From Saprospiraceae bacterium (lineage in GTDB: Bacteria; Bacteroidota; Bacteroidia; Chitinophagales; Saprospiraceae): DNA of 64,000 nucleotides. The position numbers and the translations under genes are program-made. The notes beneath the pieces were generated by a model that ran no database searches, was not told the DNA's origin, and was given only the letters and a program-made list of their open reading frames with translations. The first letter of the stretch is position 1; every line of letters starts with the position of its first letter. This document shows positions 8,870 through 16,895 of the stretch, piece by piece. The stretch is from the NCBI GenBank assembly GCA_016708265.1, contig JADJGA010000008.1:1-64000 (forward strand). Reading direction: 5' to 3'.

Positions 8870-9794
8870 TATATTTAAGGTTACGAACAAGTATTCAATT
8901 CCAGCTATTCTTTATATTATCATCAATTTTACCATCCTTCAGGGTCAAAATCCAACCTCATCCCCCAATATTTCAACAAACGATCCAATCACATTTCCAG
9001 CTTTCTTCAAAAGCATTATTTCAACATTCAGTCAGGATTTTTATAAAAAGGATAGCATGTCCTATATTGATTTTTGTAATGATAATAATTTATTACCCAC
9101 TGATAATTATAACTTCCAGAGCTATTATACTTTTCAGATTCTCCGCATGCTATTTACTTGTCGTTCAGATTCCGATTGTTCAAAAGGTCAAATACTTGAT
9201 ATTCCATACTTCTGGCATTGGATAGATCCAAATCCCAGAATCAAGATCCGATTCACTTCAAACGGACAACTTTTAAAAGATACAAAGCCCCCTGCCGAAT
9301 TTTCAAGTTACAGATCATTTGCCGAAATCGATAGGACACCCTCTTTATTTCTTAGTGACCTGGTCAGTGATTCATCAAAATATTATACAATTAACTGTGA
9401 TACTTTTTCTACGTTTGGTTGGTGTAGTGAGCGGGAAATGGCTTTTGTAGCTTTAATGTCATTATTGAATTTTGAAGGTTATGTTGAATATATGGGTAAT
9501 CACACTTGTTCAGTTTTTCTATTGCCTATGAAAAATATATCCGATAGTATTTCATACATGCGTGTAACAGTCGATAATACTTTTGATCAACTCCATTTTC
9601 AACCTCTGAATACCAATGACCTGAATGAATTTAAAAGTGAATTGCCATATCTTAAAACAACCAATTGGTACAATAAAATGGCACATTCCAAAACAGAACT
9701 CAGCAGAATAAACAGTTACTTTGTTTCTGAAAAGGCACAACAAAGAATTAATTCTAAAATTTCAAAATATCTGATTGGTAATAAAAGTAAATAA
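8853..9794 (+). CDS. Exported protein with a Cys-His-Asp arrangement, 313 aa
   Basis: An N-terminal hydrophobic stretch (residues 15-30) looks like a signal peptide or anchor. Residues 186-245 read STFGWCSEREMAF, then GNHTCS, then VTVDNTFD, placing Cys191, His217 and Asp241 in the order and spacing of transglutaminase-like/papain-fold proteases. This is motif-level evidence only; I cannot confirm the fold. Two further Cys (103, 109) lie in FTCRSDSDCS. It overlaps the preceding gene by 17 bases. If the triad is real it would be a secreted cysteine protease or a structural transglutaminase-like domain. Confidence 0.5.
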   Translation: MKIISDIFKVTNKYSIPAILYIIINFTILQGQNPTSSPNISTNDPITFPAFFKSIISTFSQDFYKKDSMSYIDFCNDNNLLPTDNYNFQSYYTFQILRMLFTCRSDSDCSKGQILDIPYFWHWIDPNPRIKIRFTSNGQLLKDTKPPAEFSSYRSFAEIDRTPSLFLSDLVSDSSKYYTINCDTFSTFGWCSEREMAFVALMSLLNFEGYVEYMGNHTCSVFLLPMKNISDSISYMRVTVDNTFDQLHFQPLNTNDLNEFKSELPYLKTTNWYNKMAHSKTELSRINSYFVSEKAQQRINSKISKYLIGNKSK

Positions 9795-9852
9795 TAGTTA
9801 CTAAATTATTATCTTTGTGGAATCATTCACAAGATATTGCGTGTATTTAGAC

Positions 9853-11110
9853 GTTAGGCAACATTAGAAAAAACGTGCAAACCCAATAATTACCTATGAT
9901 ATGAAAAGAATAATTACATTTTTTGGTCTGCTAATAATCGCAAAAATAGGATTTGCTTGTTCTTGTTATCCGTATGAGCCGAATTTCTATAAAAACATAT
10001 CTACTTCAACTTACAACTGTATTGCTGTATTTGACACCATGGATTACAGTTATGAATACGGAGGACTTCAAGGTCAAACTGGATTTTTTATTTTAATTGA
10101 TACAATTGGTAATTTTAATTCTAATATAGGCGACACAATTGTCGTTACAGGACAAGACGGGTTAAATTGTGGAGAAATGCTAAATGGATTTTCCCGTGGA
10201 GACACCGTGTTTCTGGCATTATCAAACGGATTTTATGAAACATTTGAAAAAGACACTTTTTATCTTGAAGGAGCATGTGGAAAATACTTTCAAAAGATTA
10301 CGAATGGTAAATATGCTGGTTTAACTATCTCAGAAATTAAAACTAAAATATATGATGTTTTAGAACGTAAAAGTTCAGCATGTTTTTGCAATGACTATTG
10401 GGATAATTATGATTTTTATAATAATGTTTCAAAAGTGGCTTCTAATTGTTTAGCAGTTTTTCATAGGTATGATTATAGCTACTCATATGGTGGATTAAAT
10501 TCTCAAACAGGATATTTTGTACTCATAGATACAATAGGTGATTTCAATACACAGATTGGTGACACCATTTATGTTATTGGCGAAGATGGAATAAATTGTG
10601 GAGAAATGTTGAATAAGTTCTCATCAGGAGACACTCTATTTCTTGCACTATCGGATGGATATTACGAAAACTTCGAGAAAGACACTTTTTACTTAAAGGG
10701 TGGAACTTGCGGATATTACTATTTAAAGATTACAGACGGACAAAATAGTGGATTGTCAATTTCGGAAATTAAGGACAAGATAAAATCAAAGATTACAGGT
10801 ATTTCAGAAATATATATTGAAAAGAGATTGACAATATTTCCAAATCCAACTACTGACTTACTGACCTTAGAATCTGAAAACGATTTGATTTTGAATATTA
10901 AAATTTATGATATTGCTGGTCATTTAATATACTCGACTGGTAAAGTTAATAACCTTAAAACCAATATTGATATAAGTGATTTTAAAACTGGATTGTATAA
11001 TATTTTGATTTATACGGACAAAGAGCAAATGTTTAGAAAGATTTTGAAGGAATAACGTTGCCTAATAAATAGGAATATGAGCGGTCTACAAGACCCAGCG
11101 ATTATTCCTG
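9853..11110 (+). mobile_element. Integron-like gene cassette I
   Basis: It begins with the core-like heptamer GTTAGGC (9853-9859, a GTTRRRY match). The recombination site at its end begins with GCCTAAT (11060-11066), which is the reverse complement of the start heptamer except for its last base. This self-complementarity between cassette start and the cassette's own attC is the hallmark of excised and integrated cassettes. It holds one forward gene. The attC that should precede 9853 is not recognisable. A -7-like TATCTTTG lies at 9810-9817. Confidence 0.6.
9901..11055 (+). CDS. T9SS-secreted protein with a duplicated ~140-residue domain, 384 aa
   Basis: Residues 1-18 are a signal peptide ending before CSCYPYEPNFY. 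Two homologous domains follow, about residues 19-155 and 160-298. They share CxC at the start, YxYGGL-QTG, FxLIDTIG-F, IGDTI, LNCGEML, FLALS-G-YE-FEKDTFYL and ISEIK. The C-terminal 80 residues (from about 305: IFPNPTTDLLTLES, YDIAGHLIYS, FKTGLYNILI) are a type A T9SS sorting domain that directs export and cell-surface attachment through PorU/PorV. The first domain resembles tissue-inhibitor/NTR-like secreted Cys-rich modules only vaguely, so function is unknown. It is the sole gene of cassette I and is intact. The two domains are also alike at DNA level, pointing to a fairly recent duplication. Confidence 0.8.
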   Translation: MKRIITFFGLLIIAKIGFACSCYPYEPNFYKNISTSTYNCIAVFDTMDYSYEYGGLQGQTGFFILIDTIGNFNSNIGDTIVVTGQDGLNCGEMLNGFSRGDTVFLALSNGFYETFEKDTFYLEGACGKYFQKITNGKYAGLTISEIKTKIYDVLERKSSACFCNDYWDNYDFYNNVSKVASNCLAVFHRYDYSYSYGGLNSQTGYFVLIDTIGDFNTQIGDTIYVIGEDGINCGEMLNKFSSGDTLFLALSDGYYENFEKDTFYLKGGTCGYYYLKITDGQNSGLSISEIKDKIKSKITGISEIYIEKRLTIFPNPTTDLLTLESENDLILNIKIYDIAGHLIYSTGKVNNLKTNIDISDFKTGLYNILIYTDKEQMFRKILKE

Positions 11111-11117
11111 GTTGAAC
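11060..11117 (+). repeat. attC-like recombination site, 58 bp
   Basis: The order is R'' GCCTAAT (11060-11066), arm AGGAAT (11071-11076), inner stem GGTC/GACC around a TACAA loop, arm ATTCCT (11104-11109), R' GTTGAAC (11111-11117). The outer arms are a perfect 6-bp inverted repeat. GTTGAAC fits GTTRRRY exactly, while GCCTAAT deviates from RYYYAAC only at the last base. The length is within the 57-141 bp known for attC sites. Strand assigned by the cassette gene. Confidence 0.65.
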
Positions 11118-11338
11118 TACATCCAACCCTAAATTATCTATGTACTTAATGTTGGTTTTTATTTTTTCCGGAGGGAGATATTTGGGAACAAAAAATAGAT
11201 TTTTTTGATTGTTCTTTTTGCCATGTCCTTATTTTGTGAATAGTCTACTTTTTTATTCGAAATAATTCACGTTTTAAGGTTTTAATTGGTCTGACGACAT
11301 AGTTTTTCCATAACCTTATTTATAGGTTTTTGAAGTTA

Positions 11339-12503
11339 TTATGAGTTTTTTGAAGTATTTTTTTGGTGATATAGCAAACTATCAGGTGAACGTATCCGGG
11401 GCAATTCCCTGACAACTATCATCCTGCCTACTTTACACACATGACACTGGCATGGATTTATTCCGGTTAGCCTCTCGAGTCGTTGCAGATTTGTTTCCGG
11501 TAGCTGTTCCTTTTTTATTATTGCATCTATTGTTTTGTCCGGTTCAATATATTGCAAATCAAGTTTTCGTCTGGTAGTGTGGTTATAAATGCCAAATCTT
11601 CTGATTTTTATAAAGCGTTGGGGTAAAATATGCAGTGTAAACCTTCGCAAAAACTCAACTCCATCAAGGGTAACCGGTTTCTTCATTGCATTATCCCGAT
11701 AGTCTTTTGCAATGAAAGTCACTTTACCATTGGCAATATTGAGGATACGTTGATTGGTAATAGCTACACGATGAGTGTATTGCCCAAGATATTTCACCAC
11801 GTGTACTGACCCTGCCAGCGACGGCTCGCAATACACCACCCACTTTGTTTTGTAGCTTTTTTGTATTTGTTCAGAAAACACAGATAGTTCTTTCGTTTTC
11901 GCAAGGCTCTTTTGAGACTATCAAGCAGCCTCCCTTTAAATGATTCACTTATTTGATGGACAGGATATAGATAGTTGCCTGAATGTCCGATTTTCTTCCA
12001 CTTTCCTGTTATAGTAAATCCTGCTGCCGGAACAATACAATGTATGTGGATGTAGCGAAAGGTTTTGACCCCATGTGGAGTACTCCAACTGCCCCGCTCA
12101 GAACTCCGTAATGTGTGTACCCAAATGATAACAGCGTCTGCCATACTGCTGAAAATAATAGATCATAATACATTTTTTGGTTATGTAAACCAATAGCGTT
12201 CAATTGATGTGGTGCTGTAAATATGATGTGGTAATGTTTAACCGGCAATGTACTTTGAATTAAGTCTTCAATCCAGTTTGCCTGTTTCGCTGACTGACAC
12301 TTCGGGCAATGCCTGTCGCCACAACTGTTATAACTGTAGCGTACAGTGCCACATCTATCACATACTTCTTCATGCCCGCCTAATGTGGCTGTCCGGCATT
12401 GTGATATTTTGTCAAGCACTTTGATTTGTAATGGGGTAATATTTCCCCTCAGCTTACTTCCAAAGTGTTTTACTACATCTGCAAGTTCATATTTTGTCCG
12501 CAT
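11339..12503 (-). pseudogene. IS91-family Y2 (HUH) transposase, frameshifted
   Basis: The start at 12503 (MRTKYELADVVKHFG) leads into a zinc-binding N-terminus: CDRCGTVRYSYNSCGDRHC, then PKCQ. A QANWI-type segment and a YHIIFTAPHQLNAIG segment follow. The second frame (11794-12144) carries FRYIHIHCIVPAAG, the HUH-type metal site. The third (11339-11881) carries YLGQYTHRVAI with the two catalytic-type tyrosines, then LHILPQRFIKIRRFG. This is the IS91/IS801 rolling-circle transposase layout. Two frame changes (about 12010-12140 and 11800-11880) inactivate it. Its 5' end overlaps the recombinase stop by 31 bases. Confidence 0.88.
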
Positions 12504-13401
12504 TGCTCCTGATCTTGTAAAAGTCTGTCCAGGGGACTATGTGCTTTTACCAAATCACATTGAGCTATATGCAAATAGATCATCGTGGTCGTGATTTCTG
12601 AATGCCCAAGTAATTCCTTCAGCGTTACAATATTCACACCTTGTTCCAACAAATGTGCTAGCATACGTATGCCGTAGTGAATGCAGGTTTACTTCTTTGC
12701 TTATTGATGTCTTTTTAAATTTTCCCGCATAACCCATGAAAGTCCTCTCACGCTGTATCGCCCATCTTGTTCCTTGCCATTAAATAACCATATGTGCGGA
12801 TTTTCTGCTTTGAGATATTTCTTCAGTCCAATAGCCATACTTTCTGCCAGAGGTACTATCCGGTCTTTTGTATTTACTCTGCCGTATATGTATAGTTTTT
12901 CGTTCAAAATCAATATCTGATATCCTCAGGTTTATAACTTCCTGCCCTCGTAGTCCGGCTGAGTATATCAACGTAAGTAATATTCTTTGTTTTAGTAATG
13001 TCGGTGCTGCAAAAGTTCTTTCAACTCTTGCTGGTTAAGAATCACAGGGAGCTTGGTATCTTTTTTTAATGAAGGCAATGCAATGGCATTTTTATTCATC
13101 CCCATCAACCGAAAATAATATCGCAATCCATATACCATATGCTTAAAACTGCTTCGTGATGGTGATCTCGGATCCCGTGCCAACCCAACCAGGTATTCAT
13201 TTATCTCCTCTTCTTCAATTTGCTCAGGAAGTCTGCCAAAATTATTTACTACTAATGCTATTCGTCGAATATAATTATTTAACGTACTTTGCTTTGTCCT
13301 CGCAATGTTACTTGTTGTTCCATTTTGTGGACCACGTTTTTAAACTCTGGAACAAGCTCAATTGCCTGTTCTACAACTGTAAAGCCCGATTTCTTTCTCA
13401 T
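12473..13401 (-). pseudogene. Tyrosine recombinase accompanying the IS91-like transposase, frameshifted
   Basis: Likely start ATG at 13401 (MRKKSGFTVVEQAIEL). The SAM-like N-terminal core is in pieces (NNYIRRIALVVNNFG, then FKHMVYGLRYYFR). The catalytic domain follows: IYSAGLRGQEVINLR (first Arg), HSLRHTYAS (His-x-x-Arg), LLGHSEITTTMIYLHI (Gly-His and the nucleophile Tyr). All XerC/D-type catalytic residues can be found, but in at least four frames, so it is dead. In Bacteroidota, a recombinase of this type often precedes an IS91-family transposase. Here it reads toward and overlaps that gene, so I assign it to the IS rather than to the integron. Confidence 0.85.
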
Positions 13402-13464
13402 ATTCAAATTTTTTTTGTTATTAATTCCGAATATTAAGAAAGAATCGGGTATTTTTGCAGTACT

Positions 13465-13482
13465 ATCCCGCTTTTGCGGGAT
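13465..13482. repeat. Perfect 7-bp stem hairpin ATCCCGC-TTTT-GCGGGAT
   Basis: A perfect inverted repeat with a TTTT loop, 64 bases upstream of the recombinase start and 4 bases before the attC-like site. IS91-family elements have subterminal hairpins, so this may mark the terminal end (ter) of the element. It has no T-run on the minus side that would make it a terminator. Confidence 0.55.
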
Positions 13483-13485
13483 TTA

Positions 13486-13615
13486 GTTCAACAATGTATA
13501 TAGCAAATAGGCGGGGTAGTAGTAATTTCAACGGTTGTAGCACGCTTCAACTTAGTAACGGTTTGATAAGTTTGAAGCCCGCAATCGCCTACTTGCCATA
13601 TACTTAACGTTGTGC
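13486..13615 (+). repeat. attC-like recombination site, 130 bp, long palindrome
   Basis: R'' GTTCAAC (13486-13492; exact RYYYAAC). The left arm is 13493-13513 and ends AAATAGGCG. The right arm is 13586-13605 and starts CGCCTACTTG. R' is GTTGTGC (13609-13615; one base off GTTRRRY). The arms are reverse complements over about 20 bp with two or three mismatches and unpaired bases, as in attC sites, where strand choice depends on bulges. The size is like that of Vibrio VCR repeats. The 70-bp centre has further partial inverted symmetry. Confidence 0.7.
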
Positions 13616-14753
13616 GACACCTTACAAAGATACCGCTGAAACAAGATGCAATTAAGAAAAGGAAAAACTAAAACATTATTAGAAAGTTCAATTGACTGTG
13701 CTTTATTAGCTGTTGAGATTTACAATAAGCCAAGAGCACCATTTAGAGTTGAAAGTTTCATTACGCATATGATAATGTCTTGGACTAGACTTTTACAATC
13801 TTATTTCAATCATACAATTGGAGAAACTTTTTTTTACAAGGAAACTAATGGAAGATATAAATTAATTGATGGAGAAAAAAAGGCTTGGGAATTAAAAACC
13901 TGCATTCAAAAATATGGTGGACTTTCTGAAGCTGTAAAGTCAAACCTTGAATTTTTTATAAAACTTCGGAATAAAATTGAGCATAGAACCATTTCAAAAG
14001 ATGAAATTGGATTGATGATTTTTGGAGAATGTCAATCTTTACTTTACAACTATGAAAATGAACTAATTAAACTATTCGGTTCTGAATATGCAATAAATGA
14101 AAGTTTAGCTTATTCACTTCAATTTTCACGATTGAGAACTGCAAAGCAAATTGAAGCAAATAAACAATTACTTTCAACAGAAGTTAGAGAAATTAAAGAT
14201 TTCATAGAAAAGTATAGACTAAATGTAAAAGAAAGTATTTTCAATACTCAAGAATTTAGTGTGAAATTAATTCAAGTACCAAGATTGCTAACACAAATAG
14301 AAATGATTTAGCAATTGAATTCGTAAATTGGAATTCGGTTTCGGAGGACGATATAGAAAATTATGAAAAAATAACAACTTTAATAAAAGATAAAGTTCAA
14401 AAAACAGAAGTTATAAATCCTGCAAAGTTAAAACCAGGTGCAGTTGTGAATGGTAAACCAAAGTTATCAAAATAATTTTAATCATTACGACCATAAATGC
14501 TTGTTATACATTTTCTCAATTAAACCAACTAAAGAAGATGGTGAAAATATTGACCCATTTGAAACCAATACTAAATATTGTCATTATGATGAAGCACATA
14601 ATGATTATTTATTCAAAGAAGAATGGAATGATTTTATTATTGGAAATATAACAAGTGGAACTTTGACAAGAGAAATTTGGAAGACCAATTTTGACAATAA
14701 ACAAAAATTAAACATTGAAACATTTGAAATAGAATAAAAGGCAGTCGCACAAC
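13609..14753 (+). mobile_element. Integron-like gene cassette III
   Basis: It starts GTTGTGCGAC (13609-13618). The gene is followed by the exact 10-bp reverse complement GTCGCACAAC (14744-14753), which begins the cassette's own attC. An arm-like AAGCATTTGGCAAGATTGCG (14754-14773) follows, but no matching right arm or GTT core is found downstream, so the array seems truncated here. It holds one frameshifted DUF3644-like gene. Confidence 0.6.
13646..14737 (+). pseudogene. DUF3644-like (HEPN-type) protein, frameshifted
   Basis: The N-terminal 150 residues match the DUF3644 pattern: LLESSIDCALLAVEIYN, then FRVESFITHMIMSW, then KLRNKIEHRTI. The RNKIEH segment has the R-x4-H spacing of HEPN ribonuclease active sites. 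The first frame stops at 14311. A shift near 14281 continues with IANTNRNDLAIEFVNW to AKLKPGAVVNG. A further shift near 14450 gives the conserved C-terminal part (FNHYDHKCL, TKYCHYDEAHNDYLF), ending at 14737. The rebuilt length is about 360 residues. HEPN proteins are often RNases of defence and toxin-antitoxin systems; that role here is inference from the fold. Two frameshifts imply it is inactive. Confidence 0.65.
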
Positions 14754-14773
14754 AAGCATTTGGCAAGATTGCG
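14744..14773 (+). repeat. Left half of an attC-like site
   Basis: GCACAAC core (14747-14753) inside a 10-bp sequence complementary to the start of cassette III, followed by an arm-like sequence. The right half is missing. It marks the current end of the recognisable array. Confidence 0.5.
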
Positions 14774-14868
14774 AATTTTGTGGTAAATACCTTTACATTT
14801 CCGAAATTTTATCTTTGATAGAAAATAATCGGTTCCAGTTTGAACCTCCCAAGCGGAACGTTACAAAC

Positions 14869-15489
14869 ATGGAGAATTATGAATTATGAAGAGAATTTTG
14901 GCAAAAAATTAAAGAGAAAGGTTAAAAATACTTTTATATAATTTTCTTTTCTTTCCAAATTTTAGTACTCCCTTTGCTACTAATAGGACTTCCTGCTTTA
15001 ATTATTTATTGCAAAAAAATAATTCTACTTCAAACACTTGCTTCTACTATTGAAGTCATTGGGATTTTTTATGTTTTCATTAGTGAATTATTTGCAAGTA
15101 ATTTTATTGAGCGATGGAAAAACCCAATGTTGGATAAACCAGTTATTGGAAAACTTTCCCAAGCCAAAGAATATTTTAAAATAGATGGAACTAAACATTA
15201 TTACTACATAAAATTAGGATTTGTACTTAACAAGTTTTTAATATGGGTAGAAAATTATTTAAATTCAAGTTCCAAAATAAAATCTGCTTATTTTTGGCTC
15301 AGAAATGCACCTTCTGAAAATAATTGCAAATTAGAATTTAATTTTAGGGCTGTAGAAGTAGATTCAATAGATGATATTAAATGCAAAATTAACGACATTA
15401 AAAAATATCCCTTACAAAAGTTATTTGGTTATCTGATGATCTTTATTGGATTTTTAATTCAATTAATTTATAATCTTATGATATTCTAA
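14869..15489 (+). pseudogene. Membrane protein with two early in-frame stops
   Basis: The frame from ATG 14869 (MENYEL) meets TGA at 14887 and TAA at 14923, then stays open to 15489. After the stops come two N-terminal hydrophobic helices (about 14930-15025 and 15030-15080), a polar middle of about 90 residues (SELFASNFIERWKN to LEFNFRAVEVDSID) and a C-terminal helix (YLMIFIGFLIQLIYNLMIF). Translation could still restart at TTG 14974, giving 171 residues. It is a small three-helix membrane protein of unknown function. Its position right after the cassette array suggests it was once cassette-borne too. Confidence 0.5.
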
Positions 15490-15593
15490 GATAATTAAAT
15501 CAAATCTAAAAATAGTAATTGTGACTAACAATTCAATGAACACCTTTTCGCAATAATCCTTTAGTCAACAGGCTTGGTATATCTGAAAAACGA

Positions 15594-15714
15594 GTTGTAC
15601 TTATTGCTTATCACCAAGGGCGATACACCTTTAATACATGCCTGCAAATTGCTAAATTCCCAAGGCGCTACTGTATTTGGTTGTACCCAAATGCGTAAGC
15701 TTCCCCAAAAATAG
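15594..15714 (+). other. Coding remnant, family uncertain
   Basis: A short open stretch reads LLLITKGDTPLIHACKLL then NSQGATVFGCTQMRKL and stops at 15714, preceded in another frame by LGISEKRVVL. The residue pattern looks protein-like but is too short to name. From 15715 to 16218 the DNA is very AT-rich; it holds a -7-like TATATTTG at 15883-15890 that could start a transcript through the 42-bp repeats. Confidence 0.3.
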
Positions 15715-16218
15715 TACTAATTAAAAATAGGCAAAATAATATTAAAATATTTTTAAATTAATAATTTATTTTTAAACAAAAAAATAAATGTTAAAATGTT
15801 TGCAAATTTAAAATATATTTTTAGGAAAAAAATAATTTCAAAATACTATAATGCACATAATTAAACATAAAATAAAATCATATATATTTGCAAAGTATTT
15901 ACAATTTCATGAACAGTTAAATGATCTTTGTATCATTGCTAAAAATTTGTATTAGTTGGATAAAAAAGAAAAAATTAATTTTAAAGTGAGCATTTCTGAA
16001 TATGTATCAGAAATCATTTCTAACCAAGCCTCCGCTCATGATTTGTACAATAGTATGGCATTGCCGGCAGAAGTTTCTTCACTCCTATTCACAATTCCTG
16101 CATTTTTAAAATCTCTTTGCTTCATTTTTACACCTGAGTACTCAATGATTGATTTAAGGTCAGGATGGCTAAGACGTCCAATGTGTTTCTATAAATCAGA
16201 AAATAAGCATTGTGGCAA

Positions 16219-16640
16219 TAGTATTAGCGTGCTAAAAAATATGAGAGGCTATTCTTTAATACACATAGGCATTCTAAAAAAATTAACAGCCTATTTTCGT
16301 TTTTACATAAGCATAAATAAAATTTTAGCAAGCCTATGTTTTTTACACATAGGCTTGCTAAAAAATTTAGCGAGCTCTTGTTTATTATACATAGGCCATC
16401 TATTTCTGTTAGGGAGGTATTTTTCATTCAAACAAGCACTAATTTTTTTTTAGAAAGGTATTTTTCAATAAAAAATGGTTCATTCAGAGATTTAGAGGGC
16501 AATTATATTCTGCAACCAGGGCCTTTACAACTTTTAGCAAGCCAATGTTTTTTGCACACAGGCTTGTCAAAAAATTTAGCAAGCCATTTTTTATTTTGCA
16601 TGTCTTTATCAAAAAAGCATAACATGCTAATAGTAAATAA
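16219..16640 (+). repeat. 42-bp-periodic repeat block, about ten units
   Basis: Aligned units start at 16261, 16303, 16345, 16387, 16429, 16471, 16513, 16555 and 16597, keeping a phase of exactly 42 even where the units have diverged. The core is ACACATAGGCTTGCT-A6-TTTAGC. Adjacent units form inverted repeats, the best being TTTTAGCAAGCCTATGT (16323-16339) with ACATAGGCTTGCTAAAA (16347-16363). Because 42 is a multiple of 3, both strands carry open frames of 14-residue repeats (HIGLLKNLASSCLL type), so the small reading frames here (15956-16453, 16336-16662 and opposite ones) are doubtful as proteins. No spacers, so not CRISPR. Confidence 0.8.
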
Positions 16641-16895
16641 AATACACAACTTTACAACATGAAAATGATGACCAAATATAATTTTGCTGATAGCAGCGCA
16701 ACTTATTTTCGTGAACGGATTAACCATCCGGAATTAAAATATATTCATATTAATTTTGCAAAGAAATATTGTAATAATATCAGTTCCCTGTATTTCATAC
16801 CTGACTTTTACAGTTTGAATGAGATCATAAAAAGGTGCTGTATATTTTTGCAATCGAGTGGTTTTTTATTTTTTCACAATCAAAATTTGTAAACT

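Larger units (their letters stand above)
11111..13608 (+). mobile_element. Integron-like cassette II containing an inverted IS91-like element
   Basis: It starts with GTTGAAC (11111-11117) and its own attC begins with the exact reverse complement GTTCAAC (13486-13492). The content reads on the minus strand: a tyrosine recombinase followed by an IS91-type Y2 transposase, overlapping by 31 bases, both broken. Bases 11118-11338, beyond the transposase end, are non-coding and AT-rich. Neither IS91 end can be fixed exactly. The element may have inserted into a cassette or the cassette may consist of little else. Confidence 0.55.

Noticed and set aside
12473..13401. The tyrosine recombinase as the integron integrase
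   Set aside because: It overlaps the IS91-type transposase as in IS-borne pairs, is inside a cassette, and shows no integron-specific insert that I can see.
14887..14889. Selenocysteine or readthrough at the TGA in the membrane gene
   Set aside because: A second stop (TAA at 14923) follows in the same frame and neighbours are decayed, so ordinary loss is simpler.
1..15714. Frameshifts as sequencing errors
   Set aside because: More than 30 core genes in the same sequence, with many A and T runs, have none.
16219..16640. CRISPR array
   Set aside because: Units are contiguous with no unique spacers, and no cas genes are near.
15956..16727. Overlapping short frames with 14-residue repeats on both strands as real proteins
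   Set aside because: A 42-bp repeat without stops opens several frames at once; there is no ribosome binding site or single preferred frame.
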